In this document: in pieces, positions 42,222-51,564 of the stretch | Layout of the letters: every line of letters starts with the position of its first letter | Numbering within the stretch: the stretch's first letter is position 1 | Source: an uncultured Bacteroides sp. | GTDB taxonomy: Bacteria; Bacteroidota; Bacteroidia; Bacteroidales; UBA932 | Assembly: GCA_900546925.1 (NCBI GenBank) | Contig: UREV01000010.1 | Location: forward strand, 20,728-84,727 | DNA: 64,000 bases | Reading direction: 5' to 3' | The notes under the pieces: model-generated | The model's input: the letters and a program-made list of their open reading frames with translations, nothing else | What the model was told of the DNA's origin: nothing | The model's database searches: none | Position numbers and translations under genes: made by a program

Positions 42222-43530
42222 GAAGTCTATTCAGATAGTCACTCTGGGATGCTCGAAAAATCAGGTGGATTCTGAGCATATTCTTGCACAGGTCAGGGAT
42301 GACTATGAAATTATACCGGAAGGTGTGGAGCAGGATGTGGATGTCCTGCTCCTTAACACTTGCGGCTTTATCGGTGATGCCAAGGAGGAATCTATCCAGG
42401 CTATATTGGAGGCTGCTGAACGGAAGAAGGAGGGTAAGGTTGGAAGGCTGCTTGTATGTGGTTGTCTTTCACAGAGATATATGGACCAGATGCCCGAACT
42501 GATTCCGGAAGTGGACGGATGGTATGGGGCCAGGGAGATAGCTCCGATTGTGGAAGCGTTGGGCATGAAGATGGATCGTGAGCGCCGTAACGACCGCGTT
42601 ATTCCGGGTAAGAAATTCCCTTATGCTTACCTTAAGATTTCCGAAGGATGTGACAGACGTTGTTCTTACTGCGCCATACCTTTTATTAGGGGTGCACATC
42701 GTTCTGTTCCGATGGAAGACTTGGTGGCAGAGGCATCACAACTTGCAGCGTATGGAGTCAAAGAGCTGATAGTCATAGCACAGGATACTACCTACTATGG
42801 TCTGGATTTGTATCACAGACGTGCTCTCGCAGAATTGCTTCAGAAATTGTCGGAAATCGACGGCATAGAATGGATCAGGATTCATTATTCATATCCTGCT
42901 GATTTTCCGGAGGATGTGCTTGATCAGATGGCTAACAATCCTAAGGTGTGCCGTTACATGGACATTCCGCTCCAGCATGTTTCAGATAATGTCCTGGATA
43001 TGATGCACAGACATGTGGATGGAGCCTGGACCAGGGCATTGATCCGAAAAATGAGAGAAAAAGTTCCTGGAATCGTGCTCAGGACCACCATGATAGTCGG
43101 ACATCCGGGAGAGGGAGAGAAAGAGTTCGGTGAACTTATGGATTTCGTGCGCGATGCGAAGTTCGAGCGTCTGGGCGCATTTACCTATTCCGAGGAGGAG
43201 GGGACCTTCGATGCGGAGAATTTCGAAGATTCTGTGCCTCAGAATGTTAAGGATGAGAGACTAAGAGAACTCATGGACGAGCAGAGGGAAATATCATTGA
43301 CCTACAACAAGACCCGTATCGGTTCGGAGATTAAGGTTCTCATCGATGATTTCAATGATGGGGTGTTCGTTTGCCGCAGCGAATTTGAAAGTCCTGAAGT
43401 GGATGGCGAGATTCTTGTACATTACGACGCCGACAAGATGTCCGCGCAGCCTGAAGATATGATCGGAACGTTCATGACTGTAAGGGTGGTCAATGCGGAT
43501 GAGTATGATCTTGTCGCTGAGATTGTTTAA
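42214..43530 (+). CDS. rimO: ribosomal protein S12 methylthiotransferase
   Basis: 438 residues from ATG 42214, which overlaps the upstream stop by 8 bases. The longer open frame upstream is antisense-like in character and is rejected. UPF0004 domain with VTLGCSKNQVDSE, LLLNTCGFI and VCGCLSQRY (three cluster cysteines); radical SAM motif CDRRCSYC in LKISEGCDRRCSYCAIPF; and a C-terminal TRAM domain. The SKNQVDSE and STPW-free form distinguish RimO from MiaB. It methylthiolates an aspartate of S12. Confidence 0.95.
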   Translation: MNKKSIQIVTLGCSKNQVDSEHILAQVRDDYEIIPEGVEQDVDVLLLNTCGFIGDAKEESIQAILEAAERKKEGKVGRLLVCGCLSQRYMDQMPELIPEVDGWYGAREIAPIVEALGMKMDRERRNDRVIPGKKFPYAYLKISEGCDRRCSYCAIPFIRGAHRSVPMEDLVAEASQLAAYGVKELIVIAQDTTYYGLDLYHRRALAELLQKLSEIDGIEWIRIHYSYPADFPEDVLDQMANNPKVCRYMDIPLQHVSDNVLDMMHRHVDGAWTRALIRKMREKVPGIVLRTTMIVGHPGEGEKEFGELMDFVRDAKFERLGAFTYSEEEGTFDAENFEDSVPQNVKDERLRELMDEQREISLTYNKTRIGSEIKVLIDDFNDGVFVCRSEFESPEVDGEILVHYDADKMSAQPEDMIGTFMTVRVVNADEYDLVAEIV

Positions 43531-43556
43531 AAACGGATTTTAAATTGTTGTGAATC

Positions 43557-44495
43557 ATGAAACTGAATGTTCTTACGGCTATATTGTGCGCCTCCGGATG
43601 TGTGGCAGCATTGACCTCATGTGCTCCTCAGGCTTTTACGATGAATGTGGAAATGAGGTATCCTTCCAGTACGGGGATTTCCTTCGACGGGAAGAGTGTG
43701 GCTGTGGTGTATCTGGATGCAGATGCCGCTCGGGATTCGGTTTTCAATGAATATCTGGCGAATGGTTTCGCGTCTTCCATAGAGAAGGATTATTTCGGGG
43801 GAGAGCAGGCTGTAAGTCTGTATCGCATGAACAAAAACCTGAATGCGGATTATTCGGACAAGGACTCGCTCCGTCATTTTGTCATGGAGACAGGTGACGA
43901 TATCGTATTCGTATTCGATGCTCCGGAATTCGGCGATGTTTCCATTTCCGATTTGCAGGAGTCCGCATCGGACAATTCGACTTATTATACGGTTTCTACG
44001 CCTGTGAAAATCAAGTTGTACGCGTATGATTCCATGAATAAGGCAGATACTGTTTATTTATGGCAGGGGAACAGAAAGGTAGTTACGACTGTTCCGTACA
44101 CGTCATCGCTTACACGCTCAGATGCCGCGAATCAGTTCTGGACGAAGTTGGAGACTCCTGGAGAGCAGTTCGGAAAGGCTTCTGCCAAGATTTTCAAGCC
44201 GACTTGGAAGGCAGAGGAGTTTACATTCATATATTACGATTCTCCTCAGGCCTGGGATACGGCTTCTCAGGCGGCCTATTCATTTAAATGGAAGGAAGCC
44301 ATCGAAGCCTGGATGACCCTTCTGGATACGAATAATCCTATGAAGAGGTCATGTGCTGAATTCAATATCGCTCAGGCATGTTTCCTTAATGGAGAATATG
44401 CGTTGGCGCTCAAATGGTTGGACAGGTCCGACGCCGATTATCCGGTTTCGTTGTCGACAAATTTGAGGAAACGGATTCAGAAGGCTATGCATTAA
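43557..44495 (+). CDS. lipoprotein, DUF6340-like
   Basis: 312 residues. Lipoprotein signal ending in ALTSCAP (Cys near 22). The first ~200 residues are beta-rich with SVAVVYLDAD at the front. The last ~80 are helical with TPR-like pairs (KWKEAIEAWMTLLD, AEFNIAQACFLNGEYALALKWLDRSDA). This matches the layout of DUF6340 proteins of Bacteroidota, whose function is not known. 26 bases after rimO. Confidence 0.68.
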   Translation: MKLNVLTAILCASGCVAALTSCAPQAFTMNVEMRYPSSTGISFDGKSVAVVYLDADAARDSVFNEYLANGFASSIEKDYFGGEQAVSLYRMNKNLNADYSDKDSLRHFVMETGDDIVFVFDAPEFGDVSISDLQESASDNSTYYTVSTPVKIKLYAYDSMNKADTVYLWQGNRKVVTTVPYTSSLTRSDAANQFWTKLETPGEQFGKASAKIFKPTWKAEEFTFIYYDSPQAWDTASQAAYSFKWKEAIEAWMTLLDTNNPMKRSCAEFNIAQACFLNGEYALALKWLDRSDADYPVSLSTNLRKRIQKAMH

Positions 44496-44604
44496 TTTGT
44501 TTCTAGATTTGAAGATTATCTCAGATAATAGATTTTTTAGAGGAATTTGTGATTTTATTTCGCAAGTTTCTCTTTTCTTTGCTTTCGAAGTGAAAACAAT
44601 TTCG

Positions 44605-44612
44605 TATATTTG
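44605..44612 (+). promoter_or_regulatory. -7 box of glpABC
   Basis: TATATTTG matches TAnnTTTG. A TTTG at 44578-44581 lies 23 bases upstream, a little further than the usual 19-21. The predicted leader is about 75 nt. Confidence 0.45.
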
Positions 44613-44691
44613 CATTTTGAAACGAAAGTAGTATTTGGCTATATCGTCGACAATCAAAGAGGTTAGTAAAATAGTAAAACAATATAATATA

Positions 44692-46332
44692 ATGACCGGT
44701 AAAAATAACAACGAGTTCGATGTCATCGTCATCGGAGGCGGCATTACGGGAGCCGGAACAGCGCGCGACTGTTCGCTGCGAGGTCTTAGGACTTTGCTGA
44801 TTGAGCGTCATGATATCGCTGACGGTGCCACAGGAAGGAATCACGGACTTCTCCATAGCGGTGCACGCTATGCGGTTACAGATCAGGAGTCTGCGACAGA
44901 GTGTATTCAGGAAAATATGATTTTGAAGCGTATCGCAAATCATTGTGTGGATGACACTTCAGGATTATTCCTTACATTGCCGGAAGACGATTTGGCTTAC
45001 CAGGCGAAGTTTGTGGAGTCTTGTACAAAGGCTGGAATCAAAGCCGAAGTCATCGATCCGAAAGAGGCGTTGAGACTCGAGCCTTCAGCAAATCCTGATA
45101 TAATAGGCGCGGTAAGAATCCCGGATGGTTCTGTCGATCCGTTCAGACTCTGTTCTTCCAACGTAGTGGATGCCAAACTTCATGGTACCAAGGTGCTGGT
45201 TTACACGGAAGTGACCGGATTTATCAGAGAGCAGGACACCATCGTCGGAGTGAAAGTCCTCGACCATAAGACCGGCGAAACCGCTGAGTATCGCGCTCCT
45301 ATCACTGTCAATGCCGGTGGTATCTGGGGCCATAAGATAGCTGAGATGGCTGGTGCTGCCATCAGCATGTTCCCTGCAAAAGGTGCCCTCCTGATTTTTG
45401 CACATAGAGTGAACAATGTCGTTCTCAATCGATGCAGGAAGCCGGCCAACGCCGACATTCTCGTGCCGGGAGATACAGTCTGCGTAATCGGAACCACTTC
45501 TACAAGAGTGCCTTACGAGGAGTGCGATGATATGCATGTGACACCGGATGAAGTGAAACTTCTCATTTCAGAAGGTGAGAAACTTGCTCCGTGCCTTGCG
45601 GACACCAGAATCCTCAGAGCTTACGCAGGAGTCAGACCTCTTGTGGCAGCAGATGGAGATCCAAGCGGTCGAAACATCAGCCGTGGTATCGTTCTCTTCG
45701 ATCATGAAAAACGTGATGGAATAAAGGGCTTCATTACGATTACCGGCGGTAAACTCATGACATATAGACTTATGGCCGAAATGACTACAGATCTCGTTTG
45801 TCAGAAATTGAATGTAAACAAGAAATGCGAAACCAGGACGACTCCGCTTCCTGGATCCGGAAATGGTGACGTGAAAGAAGTTTCGGGCAAGATTTGGACA
45901 AAACCGACCACGGCACAGAAAGCTGCTGCCGGCCGTCAGGGAATCTTGGCTTCCAAACTCGATTTCTCTACCAAGGAGGAGCAGAGTCTTGTCTGTGAGT
46001 GCGAGGAAGTTCCTGAAAGCGAGGTAACTAACGCTATCGAGAATCTCGATGTCCATAATCTGGTAGACTTGAGGAGACGTACACGTGTAGGTATGGGAAC
46101 CTGTCAGGGCGAGCTTTGTGCATGTCGTGCGGCAGGTCTGCTTGCGAAGGCTCATGGTTGTGCTGACAGAGCGAGGACAGACCTCGTGAAATTTATGAAT
46201 GAACGCTGGAAAGGAATGTATCCTGTAGCATGGGGCGACACCCTTAGAGAAGCAGAATTTACAGCGTGGGTTTATTCTGAATGTCTTGGTACGGACGCTG
46301 TTGCAGAAAATAAAAAGACTGAGGACAAATAA
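44692..46332 (+). CDS. glpA: anaerobic glycerol-3-phosphate dehydrogenase subunit A
   Basis: 546 residues from ATG 44692 (MTGKNNNEF). FAD-binding VIVIGGGITGAGTARD at the N terminus, NHGLLHSGARYAV, and GGIWG in the middle. The C-terminal ~90 residues are a BFD-like [2Fe-2S] domain, CECEEVPESEV...TRVGMGTCQGELCACR. Oxidises glycerol-3-phosphate to dihydroxyacetone phosphate and passes electrons to GlpB and GlpC. First of three genes. Confidence 0.95.
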   Translation: MTGKNNNEFDVIVIGGGITGAGTARDCSLRGLRTLLIERHDIADGATGRNHGLLHSGARYAVTDQESATECIQENMILKRIANHCVDDTSGLFLTLPEDDLAYQAKFVESCTKAGIKAEVIDPKEALRLEPSANPDIIGAVRIPDGSVDPFRLCSSNVVDAKLHGTKVLVYTEVTGFIREQDTIVGVKVLDHKTGETAEYRAPITVNAGGIWGHKIAEMAGAAISMFPAKGALLIFAHRVNNVVLNRCRKPANADILVPGDTVCVIGTTSTRVPYEECDDMHVTPDEVKLLISEGEKLAPCLADTRILRAYAGVRPLVAADGDPSGRNISRGIVLFDHEKRDGIKGFITITGGKLMTYRLMAEMTTDLVCQKLNVNKKCETRTTPLPGSGNGDVKEVSGKIWTKPTTAQKAAAGRQGILASKLDFSTKEEQSLVCECEEVPESEVTNAIENLDVHNLVDLRRRTRVGMGTCQGELCACRAAGLLAKAHGCADRARTDLVKFMNERWKGMYPVAWGDTLREAEFTAWVYSECLGTDAVAENKKTEDK

Positions 46333-46342
46333 TATTTAGGAC

Positions 46343-47590
46343 ATGAAATTCGACAATATAATAATAGGTGGCGGCCTCTCAGGTCTTGTATGCGGACTCA
46401 GGCTGCAGAAAGCCGGAAAGAAATGTGCTATCGTTTCTGCCGGTCAGAATGCAATGCATTTCTTTTCAGGTGGTTTCGGGCTTCTTTCCAAACTTGAAGA
46501 TGGTACACCTGTAGAGGAACCGTTGAAAGCGATAGAGAAACTCAGTCCTGAGCATCCATATGTTAAAATAGGTGCTGAAAAGGTCGCAAAATATGCTGGT
46601 GACGCTAAAGAATTGCTGACGATATGTGGTTTGCCGCTTGTAGGTGACGCTTCCAAAAACGGTTACGTGATATCCGCAACAGGAACACTAAAACCTGCAT
46701 GGCTTGCAATAGGTGACTCGACATTCCTTAAGGAAAAAGATGAGAAAATCGGCACTAAAGCATTGATAGTGAACGTTGAAGGCTTTTTGGATTTCAATAC
46801 TTCACTGATCGCTGCCGAATTCGAAAAGAGAGGCGTCTCATGTAAAATCACGGCTGTAACCACCGATGAAATCAAGACTCTCCGCAAGAACCCGAGCGAG
46901 ATGCGTTCATCCAATATCTCCAAGGTAATGGAGAACGAGTCTGTAAGGGCGAAGTTTGTGGCTGCTGTCAATGCCGTTGTCCATGATGAGGATCTTGTGG
47001 TCCTTCCGGCAGTCTTCGGACTCAAGTCATACGCTTCTGTGGAAGATGTCCGCAGGAAGATCAGTGCGAAGACCATTTTCCTCGGAACATTGCCTCCGTC
47101 AGTGGCCGGTATCCGTTCCCAGAGACAGCTTAAGGAATCGTTTATAGCAGCAGGCGGAACATTCCTTATGGGTGATGAAGTAGTCAGTGCACAGTTGGAG
47201 GACGGCTCAGTAAAATATGTCAAAACAGAAAATCTCGGTGACGAGGAAATGGTTGCAGAGAACTTCATACTTGCGTCAGGCAGTTACTTCGGTCATGGAC
47301 TTCTTTCAGGAGTAAATGGCGTAACTGAACCGGTTTTCGGTCTGGACGTAGATTTCGACGCCGACAGAAACAACTGGTATGACGCGAACTTCTTCGCGAA
47401 GCAGAATTTCATGGGATTCGGCGTAAAAACAGGAAAGAATTTCAAAGCCGTGAAAGATGGGGCGGAAATCTCTAATCTTTATGCAATAGGTTCAGTACTT
47501 GGCGGTTACAATGCCTTACATCAGGGCTGCGGTGCCGGTGTAGCATTGTTGACTGCATTCAGTGTTTCAGATACTATCCTCGGCCGATAA
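46343..47590 (+). CDS. glpB: anaerobic glycerol-3-phosphate dehydrogenase subunit B
   Basis: 415 residues. N-terminal dinucleotide-binding IIIGGGLSGLVCGLRLQKAGKKC, HFFSGGFGLLSKL typical of GlpB, and the C-terminal GSVLGGYNALHQGCGAGVALLTA. FMN/FAD-type electron-transfer subunit of GlpABC. 10 bases after glpA. Confidence 0.94.
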   Translation: MKFDNIIIGGGLSGLVCGLRLQKAGKKCAIVSAGQNAMHFFSGGFGLLSKLEDGTPVEEPLKAIEKLSPEHPYVKIGAEKVAKYAGDAKELLTICGLPLVGDASKNGYVISATGTLKPAWLAIGDSTFLKEKDEKIGTKALIVNVEGFLDFNTSLIAAEFEKRGVSCKITAVTTDEIKTLRKNPSEMRSSNISKVMENESVRAKFVAAVNAVVHDEDLVVLPAVFGLKSYASVEDVRRKISAKTIFLGTLPPSVAGIRSQRQLKESFIAAGGTFLMGDEVVSAQLEDGSVKYVKTENLGDEEMVAENFILASGSYFGHGLLSGVNGVTEPVFGLDVDFDADRNNWYDANFFAKQNFMGFGVKTGKNFKAVKDGAEISNLYAIGSVLGGYNALHQGCGAGVALLTAFSVSDTILGR

Positions 47591-47603
47591 ACAGATAACG
47601 ATT

Positions 47604-48842
47604 ATGAAGACGAATACAAGTGAAAATAATTTCGAGCAGTGTATCAAATGTACTATATGCACTGTATATTGCCCTGTCGTGCCTGTAAATCCTTTGTATC
47701 CTGGACCTAAGCAGGCCGGACCTGACGGCGAGAGATTGCGTCTGAAGAACAAATTCTTCTTCGATGACGCCCTGAAATACTGCTTGAACTGCAAGCGATG
47801 CGACGTTTCATGCCCGTCCGGAGTGAAAATTTCAGATATAATCCAGGAGGCCAAGATAAATTACAGCACCCACAAGCCGAAATTGAGGGACCGTATGCTC
47901 GCCAGCACAGATTTCATGGGCTCGCTCGCAAGTCCGTTTGCTCCTATTGTCAATGCTACCTTACCTATCAAGCCTGTCAAGGCTGTTCTCGATGGTGTTT
48001 TGGGCATCGATCACAGACGTACTTTCCCTAAATATTCTGGACAGAAATTCGAAACTTGGTTCAAGAAGAATGCTGCAGACAAGCAGGCTGCATTCAAGAA
48101 TCAGATCGCATATTTCCACGGATGTTATGTGAATTACAACTATCCACAGCTCGGTAAGGATTTCGTGGCCGTAATGAATGCGCTCGGATATGGAGTGAAT
48201 CTGCTTGACAAGGAAAAGTGCTGCGGTGTAGCCATGATTGTGAACGGACTTATTGACGGAGCCAAGAAACATGCTGTACATAATGTTTCTGTTCTCAAGA
48301 AAGCTGCAGACAAGGGTATGAAGATTCTCACTTCATCAACTACCTGTGTTCTTACCATGCGTGATGAATATCCTGATCTGCTTAAGGTGGACAACTCGGC
48401 AGTACGTGACAGCCTGTCACTCGCTACCAAGTTCATTTTCCGTCTTATAGACTCCGGTGAGGTAAAAGTGGCCTTCAAGAAAGACTATAAAGCAAAGATT
48501 GCATATCATACTCCTTGCCATATGGAGAAGCTCGGATGGGGCATTTTCTCGACCTCTTTGTTGAAAATGATACCTGGCGTCCAGTTCGTAATGCTCGACA
48601 GCAATTGCTGCGGTATTGCCGGTACTTATGGCTTCAAGAAAGAGAACTACGAAGTGTCTCAGGCTATCGGTAAACCATTGTTTGACCAGATCCGCAAAGA
48701 GACTCCAGATTTCGTCGCCTGCGATTGCGAAACTTGCAAGTGGCAGATCGAGATGTCTACAGGCTTCACTGTGAAGAATCCTATAAGCGTTCTTGCTGAG
48801 GCTCTGGATTTGGAAGTTACCGCCAAACTTAACGCCAAATAA
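47604..48842 (+). CDS. glpC: anaerobic glycerol-3-phosphate dehydrogenase subunit C
   Basis: 412 residues from ATG 47604, 13 bases after the glpB stop. N-terminal pair of [4Fe-4S] motifs: CIKCTICTVYCPV and CLNCKRCDVSCPSG. The C-terminal half has two CCG domains (CCGVAMIVNGL, HTPCHMEKLG, NCCGIAGTYG), which anchor the complex to the membrane and reduce menaquinone. No glycerol kinase or transporter gene lies in this window. Confidence 0.95.
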   Translation: MKTNTSENNFEQCIKCTICTVYCPVVPVNPLYPGPKQAGPDGERLRLKNKFFFDDALKYCLNCKRCDVSCPSGVKISDIIQEAKINYSTHKPKLRDRMLASTDFMGSLASPFAPIVNATLPIKPVKAVLDGVLGIDHRRTFPKYSGQKFETWFKKNAADKQAAFKNQIAYFHGCYVNYNYPQLGKDFVAVMNALGYGVNLLDKEKCCGVAMIVNGLIDGAKKHAVHNVSVLKKAADKGMKILTSSTTCVLTMRDEYPDLLKVDNSAVRDSLSLATKFIFRLIDSGEVKVAFKKDYKAKIAYHTPCHMEKLGWGIFSTSLLKMIPGVQFVMLDSNCCGIAGTYGFKKENYEVSQAIGKPLFDQIRKETPDFVACDCETCKWQIEMSTGFTVKNPISVLAEALDLEVTAKLNAK

Positions 48843-48889
48843 TTTTGGTGATTCTTATATAAGTCCACATTTGTGGTATAAAAATTGAG

Positions 48890-48934
48890 CCGCCGTCGCG
48901 AAGATCACTCCCAGCGACGGCGGTATTGTTTTCA
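48890..48934 (+). terminator. terminator after glpC
   Basis: CCGCCGTCGC (48890-48899) pairs perfectly with GCGACGGCGG (48914-48923) around a 14-base loop containing GAAGATC, followed by a T-rich but interrupted tail. Confidence 0.75.
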
Positions 48935-49007
48935 TTCAGTAATATATTTTTGTTTTTCTGAAAGCAAAGTTATCGCCATTTCTCGTGTTGGGAAAATAAT
49001 AGTGATT

Positions 49008-49070
49008 GTGACGCGAAAAGTGTGACTAAATAGCTGTTTTTGTGACTAAAATATGTTATTTGGTGACGAA
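49008..49070 (+). promoter_or_regulatory. phased GTGAC direct repeats upstream of the LytTR gene
   Basis: GTGAC(T/G) occurs four times on the plus strand at 49008, 49022, 49042 and 49063. The middle two are GTGACTAAA and the outer ones GTGACG. The last three are spaced 20 and 21 bases, two helical turns. A reverse copy (GTCACAC) lies at 49091, just downstream of the predicted -7 box. LytTR regulators usually bind direct repeats of about this spacing, so these are good candidates for sites of the regulator encoded downstream. Confidence 0.55.
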
Positions 49071-49077
49071 AAAAGGT

Positions 49078-49085
49078 TAATTTTG
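49078..49085 (+). promoter_or_regulatory. -7 box of the LytTR-rfbCDB unit
   Basis: TAATTTTG matches TAnnTTTG, 32 bases before the ATG. No TTG at -33; instead a GTGACG repeat (49063-49068) occupies the spacer, as expected for a promoter that depends on a bound regulator. Confidence 0.45.
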
Positions 49086-49116
49086 TGTTCGTCACACTAT
49101 AAACAGTAGGTTTGCG

Positions 49117-49923
49117 ATGAATGAAATTAGAGAAATATTCAGAAAATTCGGTCCTCAGGTGTTGCATATCATCATCGTGCCGGCATTTTTTCTATGCTTT
49201 ATGCTGATATATACTCCATTCGATCTGGACAATTATTTAGTCTCCCCGAAACACGGATATGCATTTCATATAACTATCTTGACATGTATTTATTTCGGAT
49301 GTGAGATAATAACCCGATCAATCATGTTTGCCGTACGCAGAAAGCTCAATACGAATCTCTATGTGGCATTATGTTTCATGGATGTCTTGGTTGCGGCTTT
49401 TTTTACGGCCTTGTATGTATGGCTGAACAAGCGGATGACTGTACCTTATTTCAATATTGTCGCAAATTCATTTGTCTCATTGGCATTGACTTCAGCCTAT
49501 CCTTACATTGTCATCTATCTGGCGTTGGTGGCCTATCATAGAAAGAAAAAATTCGAGTTGGCGGCGGAAGCGCCTGACGACAGGATAAGGTTTTACGATT
49601 CCAGGAAGAATTTGAAACTTGTATTGACCGTTTCCTCTATATATTATATAGGTGCAGATGAGAATTACGTGAATATTCATTATCAGGAGGACGGCGGGAA
49701 GACCAAGGTCTATGATTTGAGGGCGTCGATGAAGAGTATCGAGGACTTGTGTGCCAAGAACTCGCTGGTGCGCTGCCATAGATCTTACTTTGTGAATCCT
49801 ACGCATATCAAGACGTTGCGAAAAGATTCCGACGGTCTTGTCTATGCGGATATCGACACTCCTCAGACGACGAGTGTCCCGGTGACCAAAAGATATTATG
49901 CGAATGTCTCAGAAATGTTGTAA
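49117..49923 (+). CDS. membrane-anchored LytTR-family transcription regulator
   Basis: 268 residues. Four predicted membrane helices at about 14-34, 49-65, 82-103 and 115-140, then a basic stretch HRKKKFE and a C-terminal LytTR DNA-binding domain (about 160-268) with ADENYVNIHY and LVRCHRSYFVNP. There is no receiver domain, so it is not an ordinary response regulator; the membrane part presumably senses the signal. It stands 3 bases before rfbC, so it is probably co-transcribed with dTDP-rhamnose genes and may regulate them. Confidence 0.87.
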   Translation: MNEIREIFRKFGPQVLHIIIVPAFFLCFMLIYTPFDLDNYLVSPKHGYAFHITILTCIYFGCEIITRSIMFAVRRKLNTNLYVALCFMDVLVAAFFTALYVWLNKRMTVPYFNIVANSFVSLALTSAYPYIVIYLALVAYHRKKKFELAAEAPDDRIRFYDSRKNLKLVLTVSSIYYIGADENYVNIHYQEDGGKTKVYDLRASMKSIEDLCAKNSLVRCHRSYFVNPTHIKTLRKDSDGLVYADIDTPQTTSVPVTKRYYANVSEML

Positions 49924-49926
49924 ACT

Positions 49927-50481
49927 ATGGAAATTATAAAGACTAAGCTGGATGGTGTGGTTATAATCGAGCCGAAGATTTTCAGAGATTCGAGGGGATA
50001 CTTCTTCGAGAGTTTCTCGCAGCGGGAATTCGAAGAGAAGGTCTGCAAGATTAATTTTGTGCAGGACAATGAGTCGATGTCTTCGTATGGCGTGATGCGC
50101 GGCCTTCATTTTCAGTGGCCTCCGTTTACCCAAGCCAAGTTAGTGAGATGTGTGAAAGGAGCCGTCCTGGATGTGGCCGTCGATATCCGCAAGGATTCGC
50201 CGACATATGGTCAGCATGTAGCTGTTGAACTCACGGAAGATAATCACTATCAAATGTTTATCCCTCACGGCTTTGCCCATGGCTTTTCAGTCTTGAGCGA
50301 AACAGCTGTATTCCAGTATAAATGCGACCAGTTCTATCATCCTGAATCAGATGCCGGCATCAGCATCCTGGATAAATCTTTGGGAATAGATTGGCGCATT
50401 CCGACCGATAAAGCCATCCTGAGCGATAAAGATACCCGTCACCCGTTATTTAAAGACTTTGTTACGCCTTTCGAACTTTAG
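49927..50481 (+). CDS. rfbC: dTDP-4-dehydrorhamnose 3,5-epimerase
   Basis: 184 residues, cupin fold. Conserved: EPKIFRDSRGYFFESF, FVQDNESMSSYGVMRGLHFQ with catalytic His61, KLVRCVKGAVLDVAVDIR, FIPHGFAHGFSVLSE. Third step of dTDP-L-rhamnose synthesis. 3 bases after the LytTR regulator. A ~200-base gap with a large hairpin separates it from rfbD. Confidence 0.95.
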   Translation: MEIIKTKLDGVVIIEPKIFRDSRGYFFESFSQREFEEKVCKINFVQDNESMSSYGVMRGLHFQWPPFTQAKLVRCVKGAVLDVAVDIRKDSPTYGQHVAVELTEDNHYQMFIPHGFAHGFSVLSETAVFQYKCDQFYHPESDAGISILDKSLGIDWRIPTDKAILSDKDTRHPLFKDFVTPFEL

Positions 50482-50596
50482 ATCACTAGAGACCAGTCGC
50501 GTAGCGGCTATCTGGAGCATGAGAGGCTCCGTTGGTAAAAGTTTAGCCATGCCCGAATTTTGCAATGCGAGAGTTGAAAATATAATTATGCCTCGA

Positions 50597-50659
50597 AGAG
50601 CCAGGGAAGTGCCTCAGGCGCGAATTGCGTGCCTGAGTGCATGAGGCTTCCCTGGCTCT
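50597..50659. other. large stem-loop between rfbC and rfbD
   Basis: AGAGCCAGGGAAG (50597-50609) pairs perfectly with CTTCCCTGGCTCT (50647-50659). Inside, CTCAGGC pairs with GCCTGAG, giving a branched hairpin. It is followed by TACCAAG rather than a T-tract, so it does not look like a simple terminator. It may be a mobile palindromic unit or an internal mRNA structure setting the rfbC/rfbD ratio. The rest of the gap (50482-50596) has no gene. Confidence 0.7.
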
Positions 50660-50679
50660 ACCAAGTTAATTAATTGTAT

Positions 50680-51564
50680 ATGAATATACTGATTACAGGC
50701 GCAAACGGCCAGTTAGGCAACGAGATGCGCAAAATAGCAGCGGATACCGACCATCACTACATCTTTACAGACGTAGTGGACCAGGAAGGCGTACAGACCG
50801 ACAAACTGGACATAACCGACCTCGCCGCCATCCGCAAAACCGTCTCAGACCATAAAATAGAAGCAATAATAAACTGCGCTGCCTACACAAACGTAGACGC
50901 CGCAGAAACAAATGGAGCATTGGCTGAAAAACTGAACGCAGAAGCTCCTGAGAACTTGGCCATCGCCATGAAAGAAGTAGGAGGCTGGTTAGTTCAAATA
51001 TCCACCGACTACGTCTTCGGAAAAGAACCATACAACACTCCATGCCGTGAAGACCAGCAGGGGACACCGACAGGCGTCTATGGCCTGACAAAACTCCACG
51101 GAGAGCAAAAGATTATCGCCTCTGGCTGTAAATATATGATTATCAGAACATCATGGCTCTATAGCGAATACGGGAAGAACTTCTGCAAGACGATGATGAA
51201 TCTGACCGCCACGAAACCTGCCCTGAAGGTGGTCTTCGATCAGGTAGGCACTCCGACCTACGCACTGGATCTGGCAAAAGCGATTGTAAAGGCCTTAACT
51301 AATCCTGCGGAAGGAATATACCACTACAGCAACGAAGGTGTCTGCTCTTGGTACGACTTTGCGAAAATGATAGCCGAATATAGCGGACAGACCGGTTGTG
51401 ACATACAGCCATGCCATTCGGATGAGTTCCCGAGCCCGGTAAAGCGTCCGTCATACTCGGTCCTCGACAAGACTAAGATTAAGAAAACTTTCGACCTTAG
51501 AATACCATATTGGACTGACTCACTGAAACTCTGCATTGACAATTTAAAGAATAACCAACGATGA
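50680..51564 (+). CDS. rfbD: dTDP-4-dehydrorhamnose reductase
   Basis: 294 residues from ATG 50680 (MNILITGANGQLGNEM); two codons upstream reach a TTG. NAD(P)-binding GANGQLG, INCAAYTNVDAAE, QISTDYVFGKEPYN, and YGLTKLHGE with the catalytic Tyr-x-x-x-Lys. Last step of dTDP-L-rhamnose synthesis. The stop overlaps the rfbB start by 4 bases. Confidence 0.95.
   Translation: MNILITGANGQLGNEMRKIAADTDHHYIFTDVVDQEGVQTDKLDITDLAAIRKTVSDHKIEAIINCAAYTNVDAAETNGALAEKLNAEAPENLAIAMKEVGGWLVQISTDYVFGKEPYNTPCREDQQGTPTGVYGLTKLHGEQKIIASGCKYMIIRTSWLYSEYGKNFCKTMMNLTATKPALKVVFDQVGTPTYALDLAKAIVKALTNPAEGIYHYSNEGVCSWYDFAKMIAEYSGQTGCDIQPCHSDEFPSPVKRPSYSVLDKTKIKKTFDLRIPYWTDSLKLCIDNLKNNQR

Noticed and set aside
50459..50644. 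61-codon frame between rfbC and rfbD
   Set aside because: It spans the hairpin arms and overlaps rfbC; no protein features.
50482..50660. tRNA or other known structured RNA between rfbC and rfbD
   Set aside because: No cloverleaf, anticodon loop or TPsiC motif could be drawn; the sequence is a simple branched hairpin.
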